64,000 nt of DNA from Tillandsia leiboldiana (lineage: Eukaryota > Streptophyta > Magnoliopsida > Poales > Bromeliaceae). A program made the position numbers and the translations under genes. The stretch covers positions 31,571,587 through 31,635,586 of the forward strand of contig CM055068.1 of NCBI GenBank assembly GCA_029204045.2, written 5' to 3'. Shown piece by piece: positions 11,544-21,317 of this stretch (position 1 is its first letter; every line of letters begins with the position of its first letter). The notes under the pieces were generated by a model, which worked only from the letters and a program-made list of their open reading frames with translations, was not told the DNA's origin and did not search any database.

Positions 11544-12541
11544 GTGGGGGCCCCCGCAGGTGGGGGGTTTGAGGCGCCGAGGTGCGAGCGGTGCGACCCG
11601 TTGGGGTAGGTGCCCGACGTGGTTTACCGAGGTAGGTGCTCGGTTGGGGTGCCGGGGCAGGTACCCGGATTAGGCTTGCAGGTGTGCGTGGTTTTCCCTT
11701 GTTGGGATAGTGGTTGCTCCGGACAGTTTACGGTTGGGCACATTTTCTTTACCCTGCTTTCCTTATTGTTATTACTTTGTCGCTGACTTCCCACTTCGTG
11801 ACAGGGTCCTACAGGGGGGAGAGTTAGGCGACGGTGAGGCCGAGGCAGGAGTTTCTGGGTCACTGGAGACCCCGGACTGTACTTTCTCCTTTCTTTTGCA
11901 TTTCATTTACTATTTGTAGACTGTGATGTGGTTCTCGATACCCTCGTGGGGTCGGTGTGGATGTCAGCATGGTACCTAATTATTCATTTCATTTTCTTTC
12001 ATCTCTGTTGGCCGCTTTAAGAAAAAAAAAAAGGAGAAAACGAAAGAAAAGATTGCGAAAACTGTTTCCAAAACTTGGGTGTCGTGTGGGCACCGTTTTC
12101 AAAACCCTGTGGATTTATGAATTGCGAAAATGGATTTCAAAACCTAAGTGTCGTGTGGGCACTGTTTTCTAAAACCTCTGGGTTTATGTTGCTTTCGAAA
12201 CTGGTTTTCAAAATCTGGGTGCCGGGTGGGCGTCGTTTCAACAACTGTGGATTTATCTTTTCAAACTGATCGGTCGTGAGATTTATTCAGCGTTTGTGAA
12301 TGTGTGTATGTTAGAAACTGTTGTGATTGAATTGATGACTGTGTTTGGACGTTGTACTAGTCGCGACGCCGTGCATATACAGAGGAGACTCTGTCCGTTT
12401 GCAGAGTGATTCTGGGTATGCGGCGGGTCTGGGCACGCGCCGGGGAAGAAGGTTTTCAAAAAAAAAATTTACGCGCCAAATACATACCTTTTTGTGAATC
12501 GTTTCCGCTGAAATAAACCCCTGGGGCGTGACAGATTAAGA

Positions 12542-12553
12542 TGGTATCAAAAC
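12542..12553 (+). promoter_or_regulatory. Primer binding site of element B (mutated)
   Basis: TGGTATCAAAAC, 8 nt after the LTR end. It keeps the first eight bases of the initiator-tRNA-Met PBS but differs from the TGGTATCAGAGC/GAGA of the other elements at the end. The leader to 12766 includes a long G homopolymer near 12665. Confidence 0.75.
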
Positions 12554-12766
12554 GAGTTTCCCTTCAATCACAACAGTCAGTGCCGACATCCGCAGGGATA
12601 CCTCACTTGGCTACAAATGAATAGAATGGATAGGGCATAGGAAGGTAGAACGCGAGTGATCGAGGGGGGGGGGGGGGGAAGAGTTTAAGTCCTTTTCTCT
12701 CGATAGGTGGTTCGTTGCTATGTTAGCGAAGTTTAGAGCTGACTTTGGTTGTGTGTGTGTACAGAC

Positions 12767-15700
12767 ATGGCCCGTACTAGATCGTCGACCGAGGACACAT
12801 GGGCGGATGCGACGGCGTCGACGGCCGCGGAGAACCACCTCCTGCGGCAGCAACTGCGGGAGATGGCAGGGCAGCTGGCAACCCTCACGGATCACGTGCG
12901 TCAGTTGACGCAGCAGCAGCATGCCGCGACGGTGACGGTTGCCCCGGCCCCTCCGCAGGGGCCAACTGCACCGGCAGCGGGACCGCAAGAGACGGGGGCC
13001 TGGACAGGAGTGGCCTCTCTACCGACTGCAGCAGCCGGGGTACCGCCAGCCCAGGCTACGGCACCGGCAGCAGCACCGCCGATAGCGACTACGGGACCGG
13101 ACGCGGGGAGCCACTGGCGGGGGTACCTCGGGGGAGACCATGGTCACACCTTCCCCTATAGTGGCTGCCGCCGCCACGGGGGAGGGGTTCAGTTCCGCTG
13201 ACGGAGCGGGACCGCGTGCGGGCCAACCTGGCCGACTTTAAGAAATACGATCCACCCACGTTCGAAGGGGAGACGACTGATCCCTGGGTCGTCGAGAAGT
13301 GGGTGGGATCCATGGAAAATTTGTTCGAGGACCTGCTCAAGGAGGATTGCGAGCGGGTTCCCCTAGCGGTCCACTTCCTAGAGGGGAACGGCCGCTTGTG
13401 GTGGAAGACGGTACGCCCTGACCCCACAAAGTGCACCGCGCTCCCATCGTGGACGACGTTCAAGCATGAGCTGTTCGGGGTTTTCTTCACCAACAGCGTC
13501 AAAAAGAAGCTGGAGGACGACTTGAACCACATTCAGCAGGGAAGCAGGACTGTGATGGAATATCAGCGTGAGTTCGTGCGGCTGGCCAACTGCGTCCCTT
13601 TCGTCATAAGGGACGAATCCCACAAGGCGCAACTTTTCGTGGATGGCTTGCGAAGTGATATTTTCCAAGTGGTACAAGCAGCCGACTTGCACACGTTTCA
13701 GAAAGTGGTCAACAGGGCCACTGTGGTGGAGCGCGGGTTCGCTGTTACACGCGCCAGAAAGGAGGGCCCGGCACAGCAAGAAGACAAGAGGCGACAGCAA
13801 CAATACTCTGGGGGAGGCTCTTCTAGCGGGAGCCGACCCCCCAAACGGTGGAGACCGAATTCGGGATCTCGGAGCGCACCTACGGGCGGACCGAGGCCGG
13901 GGGACGGGCCTTGTGTGATTTGTGGAGGGGCGCATCGAGTGTTGGCTTGCCCTCAGAGACATGATCATTGCTTCCGCTGCGGCAAGCAGGGGCACTTCCG
14001 CCACAACTGCCCTTTAGCCCTAGGAACGGCTTCCTCAGCAGCTTCAGCACCATCGCCACAGCAGTCTGGACGGGGAAAAGCTCCTATGGGGTCAACTTCT
14101 AGACCCCCTGCACCACGGCGAGAGGGGGAGAGGCAACCTCAGGCAGGCGGGAGGGTTTACTCAATGACCCACCAGGAGTCGGATCCACCGGAGGACGTAC
14201 TAGCAGGTATTACTTCTGTTTCAAATTCCCGTGCTAGAACCCTTTTTGACACCGGAGCAACGCACTCTTTCATTTATCGTGACTTCGTGTTTGTGCATGA
14301 TCTTGGGGAGACACCTCTCCAAAGTAAATTGACGGTCCAAACGGCGGCGGGGGCCTTGGAGGCGATTAGCTTTGTGGCCGCCTGCCCGATTAAGCTAGGG
14401 CGATTGGCTTGCCCTTGGGATTTGGTGGTAATTCCCCTGAAGAAGTACGATGCAGTGTTGGGTATGGACTGGCTCTCGAGATACCAAGCACTAATCGATT
14501 GTGAGAAGCGGCAGGTGCGACTACAAGAACCGGGTTTCCCTGAGCACGTGTATCTGGCGTGCAAGAGCACCTCCTTCCCAGCGGTCATCTCAGCGGCAAG
14601 GGCTAGAAGACTAGTAGAGGGTGGATGCGTGGCCTACTTGGCGTCAGTGCATCTAGTCACCCGACCCCCGGCGACACTTGCTGACACCCCAGTAGTGAGG
14701 AATTTTCCTGATGTTTTCCCGACGGAACTGCCCGGGATGCCCCCTGAACGGGAGGTGGTGTTTCCTATCGAACTACTACCGGGCACGCAGCCTATTACGA
14801 AGGCGCCTTACCGAATGGCCTTCGTGGAGTTGAAGGAGCTCAAGGCGCAACTGGAGGACCTCTTGGACAAAGGGTATATCAGGCCGAGTGTGTCGCCCTG
14901 GGGCGCACCGGTACTCTTTGTGCGAAAGAAAGACGGAAGCCTGCGTCTCTGCATCGACTACAGAGGGATCAACAAAGTTACAGTGAAGAACAAGTACCCC
15001 CTGCCCAGAATAGACGACCTCTTCGACCAGTTATGAGGAGCGATGGTTTTCTCAAAGATTGATCTGCAATCGGGCTACCATCAGCTCCGGGTTCGGAACG
15101 AGGATATCCCAAGGACCGCCTTCCGGACCCGGTACGGCCACTACGAGTTCACGGTTATGCCGTTCGGGCTTACGAACGCCCCCGCAGTCTTCATGGATAT
15201 GATGAACCGGATCTTCAGACCCTTCCTAGACCGGTTCGTAGTGGTCTTCATTGACGACATCCTGATCTATTCACCCATCGACGAGGAGCACGAGGACCAA
15301 TTGCGAACGATTCTCCAGACTCTCAGGGAGCAGAAGCTGTTCGCTAAGCTCAAGAAGTGTGAATTCTGGCTACGCGAGGTGGGATTTCTAGGGCACGTGA
15401 TCTCGGCGAATGGAATCGTCGTGGACCCCAAGAAGGTGGAATCGGTGATCGACTGGCAGCCGCCGACGACGGTGACAGAGATCCGCAGTTTCCTGGGCCT
15501 GGCAGGATATTACAGACGCTTCGTCGAGGGTTTCTCGAAGATTGCTGCCCCTTTAAACCGGTTGACCAGGAAAGGGGAGAAGTTTTTATGGACGGCTAAA
15601 TGCCAGGAGAGCTTCGAAGAACTTAAAAGAAGGCTCACCAGGGCACCAATACTTGTACTACCAGCACCCGGAGAGGATTATGAAGTGTACTGCGACGCAT

Positions 15701-17601
15701 CAAGGATCGGCCTTGGGGGTGTGCTGATGCAACAAGGGAAAGTAATAGCCTATGCTTCCAGGCAACTGAAGGATTACGAAAAGAACTACCCGATACATGA
15801 TTTAGAGCTGGCTGCAGTGGTCTTCGTTCTAAAGTTATGGAGACACTACCTCTTTGGTGTCCACTGTAATATTTTTTCAGACCATCAAAGTCTCAAGTAC
15901 CTGTTCACCCAAAAGGAACTAAATTTGCGGCAGAGGCGGTGGCTTGAATTGTTGAAGGATTACGATCTAATAATTCAATACCACCCCGGGAAGGCAAACG
16001 TGGTGGCGGACGCTTTGAGCAGGAAGGGGCAACTGGAAGCGGTGTCGGTATGCGCGATAACTGAGCAGAGCGGCTGGATCGCGGATTTCTCACGACTGAA
16101 GTTGGAGGTGGTACCAGCAGGCACAGTTGCGCAACTTTTAGCTTTGGTAGTCAAACCGACGCTATTCGAGAAAATCCGGGAAGGACAACAGGCCAACTCG
16201 CACTTACAGCTCGTTCGAGACAAGATCTCCCCGGACCAGGAGAACGAATTTTCAGTGGGAGGCGACGGCATCATACGGTTCCGCGGGCGGTTTTGCGTGC
16301 CGAATTCGTCGGAGTTGAGGGAGGAGATTCTGGCAGAGGCACACCACGCCCCTTATGCGGCGCACCCAGGGGGCACGAAGATGTACAGGGACCTCAAGCA
16401 GACCTTCTGGTGGCCTAAGCTGAAGGGGGATGTGACACGACATGTAGCTCATTGCCTGGTATGTCAACAGATAAAGGTTGAGCATCAGCGACCAGCAGGA
16501 AAGTTACAGCCTTTACCGGTGCCAGAGTAGAAGTGGGATCAGATCACCATGGATTTTGTCACTGGGTTTCCACGTTCGCAGCAGGGGCACGACACGATTT
16601 GGGTCATAGTGGACCGGTTAACCAAGTCAGCACACTTCCTGCCCATTCATACCACCTGGACCCGAGAGCGGTTAGCTCAAGTCTACATCAGCGAGATCGT
16701 GAGACTGCATGGAGTGCCGGCCTCGATCACCTCGGATAGAGACACGCGCTTTGTCTCGAAGTTTTGGCAGAGTCTACAGCGGGCCTTGGGGACCAAACTA
16801 TAGTTCAGCACAGCCTTCCACCCCCAGACGGACGGACAGTCGGAGCGAGTGATTCAGACTCTCGAGGACCTGCTTCGCGCCTGTGTACTTGACTGGGGGG
16901 TCTGTTGGGCACGCTACCTACCCCTCGTGGAATTCGCCTACAACAACAGCTACCAGGCCAGCATCCAGATGGCACCCTACGAAGCTTTATATGGGAGGCG
17001 CTGCCGATCCCCGATCTGTTGGGACGACTTGGGAGAACGGAAGTTCTTGGGACCCGACTTAGTGGAAGAAACTGAAGAGAAGGTACGCCTCATCAGACAG
17101 CGCTTATTGACCGCCCAGAGTCGACAGAAGAGCTACGCAGACCAGAGGCGCCGCGACTTGGAATTCCAAGTGGGAGAGCACGTGTTTTTGCGGGTCTCGC
17201 CATCCAGAGGAATCAAGCGTTTTGGGCTGAAGGGCAAGCTGAGCCCACGGTTTGTGGGCCCATTCGAGATCCTGGAGCGCATTGGCCCAGCGGCCTACCG
17301 CCTTGCCCTGCCACCAAACCTCGACCGAGTCCACGACGTGTTCCACGTTTCAATGCTCCGGAAGTACCTCTCCGACCCATCACACGTTCTGGACGTCTCT
17401 GTACTCGAACTTAAGGAAGACCCACGCTTCGAGAAAACCCCAGTGAGAATCCTAGCAAGGGAAAGCAAATCGCTGCGAAATCGAGCCATCCCCTACGTGA
17501 AGGTGCTCTGGAGCAACCATGAGGAGCGAGAAGCGACGTGGGAGCTGGAGTAAAAAATGAGGGAGTGCTACCCCAACCTTTTCACCGCGACCCAGGTTTG
17601 A
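12767..17601 (+). pseudogene. Element B gag-pol, frameshifts and four stops
   Basis: Gag begins MARTRSSTEDT at 12767. Two one-base insertions relative to element D (about 13106-13137 and near 13190) shift the frame before the capsid domain, which reads from 13216 (KYDPPTFEGET...WWKTVRPDP). CCHC knuckles lie near 13910-14010. The protease DTG is at 14248-14256 (LFDTGATHSFI), RT FIDD at 15247-15258, RNase H (CDASRIGLGGV) near 15690. Integrase HHCC and DDE motifs follow (HPGGTKMYRDL, DFVTGFP, SDRDTRF), then a chromodomain ending near 17550. In-frame stops: TGA 15034, TAG 16528, TAG 16801, TAA 17551; the ancestral stop is at 17599-17601. Otherwise the frame holds from 13216 to the end. Catalytic residues look conserved, so inactivation came through stops and indels. 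Confidence 0.93.
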
Positions 17602-17624
17602 GTTTCGAGGACGAAACTCGTTTT

Positions 17625-17637
17625 AAGAGGTGAGTGG
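17625..17637 (+). promoter_or_regulatory. Polypurine tract-like sequence of element B
   Basis: AAGAGGTGAGTGG directly precedes the 3' LTR. The same string precedes the 3' LTRs of C (35101-35114, minus) and D, so it is the probable plus-strand priming site although one T interrupts the purines. Confidence 0.5.
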
Positions 17638-20130
17638 TGTAGTAACAAAAAGTAAAATGGGGTTTTCAGAGTGTAGTTTTTCCGCATCCCTTTTAGGGGT
17701 CCGGAGGGTGGGCTAATAATTCTTTGTTTCTGGGCAGACCGTCGGGGCTCGCGGGTATTTTTAGGCAATAAAGCTCGCGAAACGGAGAATGGTGGCTCGA
17801 TCAGATTCGAATTCCGACCCCGGGATCTCCCAGAATAAATTTCGGAAGATTACCAGCGGTTCCGGGTGCATCAAAAAGCGTGCGGGAGATCAGTACGCTT
17901 TTCGAGGTAAATGGACCTTGATCCGCACCCGATCGCTAAGTTTTGATTTTTGGGGGTTTAGGGTTCAATCCCACCCCCCATTCACAACCGTACGGTTTAT
18001 TTACATTTTTGGTTGGCGTAGGGTTTTTTTCCCCCACTTCTCTTTTCCTGTGCGTGGTTTCCCATCCGAGCCCCAATCCCTAGCTTTTCCCCTCCATCGG
18101 TTGGCGTGAAGAACCGAGGCGACGAGACGGGGAGAAGGAACATCCTGCGGAATCCGGCGAACGAGAGCGGGACGATACTCCTCCTTCCTCCCTTACCGGC
18201 GAAAATGAGGAGAGCGGTTCGGGTCTTTTCGGATTTTCGGTGTGGGTTTTCTTTCGTGTCGTGTCGCGTGCGAGGCGAGTTGGGGACCAAACGGGAGGCC
18301 GCCGCCGCCGTCACCGTGTTCACGGGGTCATCGCCGGAGCCGCCGTGATCGCGGGGTCGCAACCGGAGCCGAAAACGAGCGCGCACTGTTCACATCTTGG
18401 AGGTTTCTGGCCGCGGTCCACACGCAGGCGTGCACCCGGCGCACGCTCCGCGGCCCGGGGGCGCAGACCCGGCGCACAAAGTTGTGCGCCAGGCCGCGCG
18501 GTCCACCGGGCCAGCGTGCACCCGGCGCACAGAGTCGTGCGCCAGGCCGCGCGGTGCACGCCTGGGCGTGCACCCGGTGCTCGCCACCGCAGGGGGAAAC
18601 GATGGACCCAGCGCGCGCCCGTACCCGTGCGCGGCCCGGCCCAAGGCGCCGTGGTCCACTGCTGCAGCGTGCTCCCGGCCCGCGCCGTGGCCGCGTTTGG
18701 TCGTGGACCCGGTCCACGCCAGGATCCGTGCACCGATCTTCAGAAAAGGGTCCAGAAGCTCCGTTCTTAGCCCATTTCGCCCCGTTTTTGAGTGTTTTTA
18801 AACACGACGATGTTTTTTTAACAAATATTTCTTATTGTAGCTGTTCGGGCACCCGGCGAGGGTATTTTAGTTGGAGCTTCCGCACGTCTTCTCCTTCGTG
18901 GTTGAGGTGGGTTTCATTTTGGGACTTAGCGTCGGGTTTTCGACAGTTGTATCTATATTTGATTGTATGTCTAATGGTGCTAACATGATAGTCCTTATGG
19001 TCCTTACTATTGGGTATACTTGGTACTTATTATTACTTTGCTCGAGGCTGCAGCACGCGCACCCGCGGTTTGGCCACCGCAAAGGGTGCGCTTTTCCGAA
19101 AAAGTGGTCTATGACCCGTGTAAACCCACGAGGTGACGTAGTGGGGGCCCCCGCAGGTGGGGGGTTTGAGGCGCCGAGGTGCGAGCGGTGCGACCCGTCG
19201 GGGTAGGTGCCCAACGTGGTTTACCGAGGTAGGTGCTCGGTTGGGGTGCCGGGGCAGGTGCCCGGATTAGGTTTGCTGGTGTGCGTGGTTTTCCCTTGTT
19301 GGGAGGGTGGTTGCTCCGGAGAGTTTATGGTTGGGCACATTTTCTTTACCCTGCTTTCCTTATTGTTATTACTTTGTCGCTGACTTCCCACTTCGTGACA
19401 GGGTCCTACAGGGGGGAGAGTTAGGCGACGGTGAGGCCGAGGCAGGAGTTTCTGGGTCACTGGAGACCCCGGACTGTACTTTCTCCTTTCTTTTGCATTT
19501 CATTTACTATTTGTAGACTGTGATGTGGTTCTCGATACCCTCGTGGGGTCCGTGTGGATGTCGGCATGGTACCTAATTATTCATTTCATTTCCTTTCATC
19601 TCTGTTGGCCGCTTTAAGAAAAAAAAGAAGGAGAAAACGAAAGAAAAGATTGCGAAAACTGTTTCCAAAACTTGGGTGTCGTGTGGGCACCATTTTCAAA
19701 ACCCTGTGGATTTATGGATTGCGAAAATGGATTTCAAAACGTAAGTGTCGTGTGGGCACTGTTTTCTAAAACCTCTGGGTTTATGTTGCTTTCGAAACTG
19801 GTTTTCAAAATCTGGGTGCCGGGTGGGCGTCGTTTCAACAATTGTGGATTTATCCTTTCAAACTGATCGGCCGTGAGATTTATTCAGCATTTGTGAATGT
19901 GTGTATGTTAGAAACTGTTGTGATTGAATTGATGACTGTGTTTGGACGTTGTACTAGCCGCGACGCCATGCATATACAAAGGAGACTCTATCCGTTTGCA
20001 GAGTGATTCTGGGTATGCGGCGGGTCTGGGCATGCGCCGGGGAAGAAGGTTTTAAAAAAAAAAATTTATGCGCCAAATACATACCTTTTTGTGAATCGTT
20101 TCCGTTGAAATAAACCCCCGGGGCGTGACA
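17638..20130 (+). repeat. Element B 3' LTR
   Basis: 2493 bp from TGTAGTAAC to GGGGCGTGACA. Against element D's 3' LTR (49028-51513) I count about 25 differences in the first 600 bp. From 18241 to the end there are only three, each a single-base homopolymer length change. The abrupt change in identity marks the left edge of the large duplication. Confidence 0.88.
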
Positions 20131-20140
20131 GGGCGTGACA

Positions 20141-20743
20141 ATTAATATGCCTACGAAAAACCCCCCAACACCCCGAATCACAAAACGCCCACTTAAAGGA
20201 TTAACAGGAAGGTTAAATAATCAACCCGTTCGCACTCGCACAAAAACGGTCGCTAACCTGATCTAAAAGATACCTGCAATGTTGCTTCGAGAAGCGTGCA
20301 TATCACGTTGCTCGGATTTCGATGCGCGCTGCAAACTCCGTGAACTTCAAAATTCTATTCCGGGAGATCCGTGTGTCGGATTTCATATTCGGTCGCACCG
20401 TCGTTCATCATTTTTCGAGCTCTAACACCGAAAAATACTAACGAGCACCAAAGCACGACTCACCAAAAGTCGATAAGAAAGGGCACCTTCAACTAACGTT
20501 AAACGACAAGGGTCAACAACGGCCCCAGAAAAGTTAGGATACTGCAGATTCCACATGCACACCATGGCCACGACCTAGGTGGAGGCAACAACACAGAGAA
20601 TACCCGACGACACGAGACCCCGTTTACCCAAACGGTTTCCAACACAGGCACACAACAAGCCACAACTACCAGACTCCACTCGGCCCCCGGGCACGAGTGT
20701 AACATGCATCCCACAACAATCCGACTACTTGGCCCACTATCTG
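20141..20743 (-). repeat. Decayed LTR fragments, minus orientation
   Basis: 20141-20560 resembles the 5'-terminal part of a family I LTR in reverse complement (compare the GGGAGATCCG block at 34890 with the one near 20360). 20590-20740 resembles family II LTR in reverse complement (compare ACTCCACTCGG here and at 63464). Boundaries are unclear and there is no coding potential. Confidence 0.4.
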
Positions 20744-20852
20744 TGTGACACCCTAGAATTTGGATTAGTCCTATATATAAATGATATAATAGGACTAAAT
20801 CTCTTAACCCGGCTATAGCATTTTGGATGGTAGCAAGATCCAAGAGGTTATG

Positions 20853-20908
20853 AGAGTTAAGCATGCTAGAGCTAGAGTAGTTCTAGGATGGGTGACCCCC
20901 TGGGAAGT
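20853..20908 (+). other. 5S rRNA-like segment in Cassandra 5' LTR
   Basis: Matches the second half of plant 5S rRNA, which holds the internal Pol III control region: an A-box-like GTTAAGCATGCT, an intermediate GTAGT, and a C-box GGATGGGTGACCCCCTGG followed by GAAGT. The A-box carries GCATGC where 5S has GCGTGC, a CpG-to-CA type change. The first half of 5S is not evident, so it is not a 5S gene. Confidence 0.85.
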
Positions 20909-21250
20909 GGGGCGTCACAGTTGGTATCAGAGACATTCACCAGCCGGAAATGTGAGATGAGTCTCGGCTGAGCTAGGGTTATATAGCCGGTAGAGCGAGG
21001 CTCCCCGGCTAATGACCGTTGTGAGTGGAGTGCAGCTCCTCACAAGGTCGGCTAAGTCTAGCGAGACGAGTCTCACATCGCCTGGTGTTTGTGAGTGTGC
21101 TTGAGCCTGACGTGGACGTCAGGGCTTAAAGGGGGGAAGAATATGACACCCCGGAATTTGGATTAGTCCTATATATAAATGATATAATAGGACTAAATCT
21201 CTTAACCCGGCTATAGCATTTTGGATGGTAGCAAGATCCAAGAGGTTATG

Positions 21251-21306
21251 AGAGTTAAGCGTGCTAGAGCTAGAGTAGTTCTAGGATGGGTGACCCCCTG
21301 GGAAGT
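21251..21306 (+). other. 5S rRNA-like segment in Cassandra 3' LTR
   Basis: Same 5S-derived block as in the 5' LTR, here with the unmutated GTTAAGCGTGCT A-box and the same C-box ending in GGGAAGT. Confidence 0.85.
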
Positions 21307-21317
21307 GGGGCGTCACA

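Larger units (their letters stand above)
6997..12533 (+). repeat. Element B 5' LTR, interrupted
   Basis: Starts TGTAGTAACC and ends GGGGCGTGACA. LTR sequence occupies 6997-8563 and 11549-12533 (2552 bp net). The interval between is a solo LTR plus its target-site copy. Compared with the 3' LTR it carries one extra stretch of about 33 bp in a GC-rich block (about 7900-7950) between GGCGCAC direct repeats, and a longer run before 7700. No gene is contained. Confidence 0.85.
6997..20130 (+). mobile_element. Element B: Ty3/gypsy chromovirus (family I) with nested solo LTR
   Basis: Complete element layout: 5' LTR 6997-12533 (split by a solo LTR), PBS, broken gag-pol, purine tract, 3' LTR 17638-20130. 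The left flank is GGACG (6992-6996) and the right flank GGGCG (20131-20135), a 5-bp target duplication with one mismatch. Domain order gag-PR-RT-RNaseH-INT-chromodomain and a C-terminal sequence of the FHVSMLRKY...VKVLWSNH type indicate a Tekay/Del-like chromovirus. The right-hand part of its 3' LTR and its flank are shared almost exactly with element D (see the duplication), so the two ends may not be original partners. Confidence 0.85.
20744..21317 (+). mobile_element. Cassandra TRIM retrotransposon, copy 1
   Basis: 574-bp non-coding miniature LTR element. 5' LTR 20744-20919 (TGTGACACCC...GGGGCGTCACA), PBS TGGTATCAGAGA at 20922-20933, purine tract AAAGGGGGGAAGAA at 21128-21141, 3' LTR 21142-21317. 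Perfect 5-bp target duplication ATCTG (20739-20743 and 21318-21322). Each LTR contains a 5S rRNA-derived block, the diagnostic trait of the known Cassandra family. It needs proteins from other elements to move. The 3' LTR starts TATGACAC, a mutated terminus. Confidence 0.93.

Noticed and set aside
20853..21306. Functional 5S rRNA genes
   Set aside because: Only the 3' half of 5S is present, embedded in the LTRs of a small retroelement with PBS, purine tract and target duplication.
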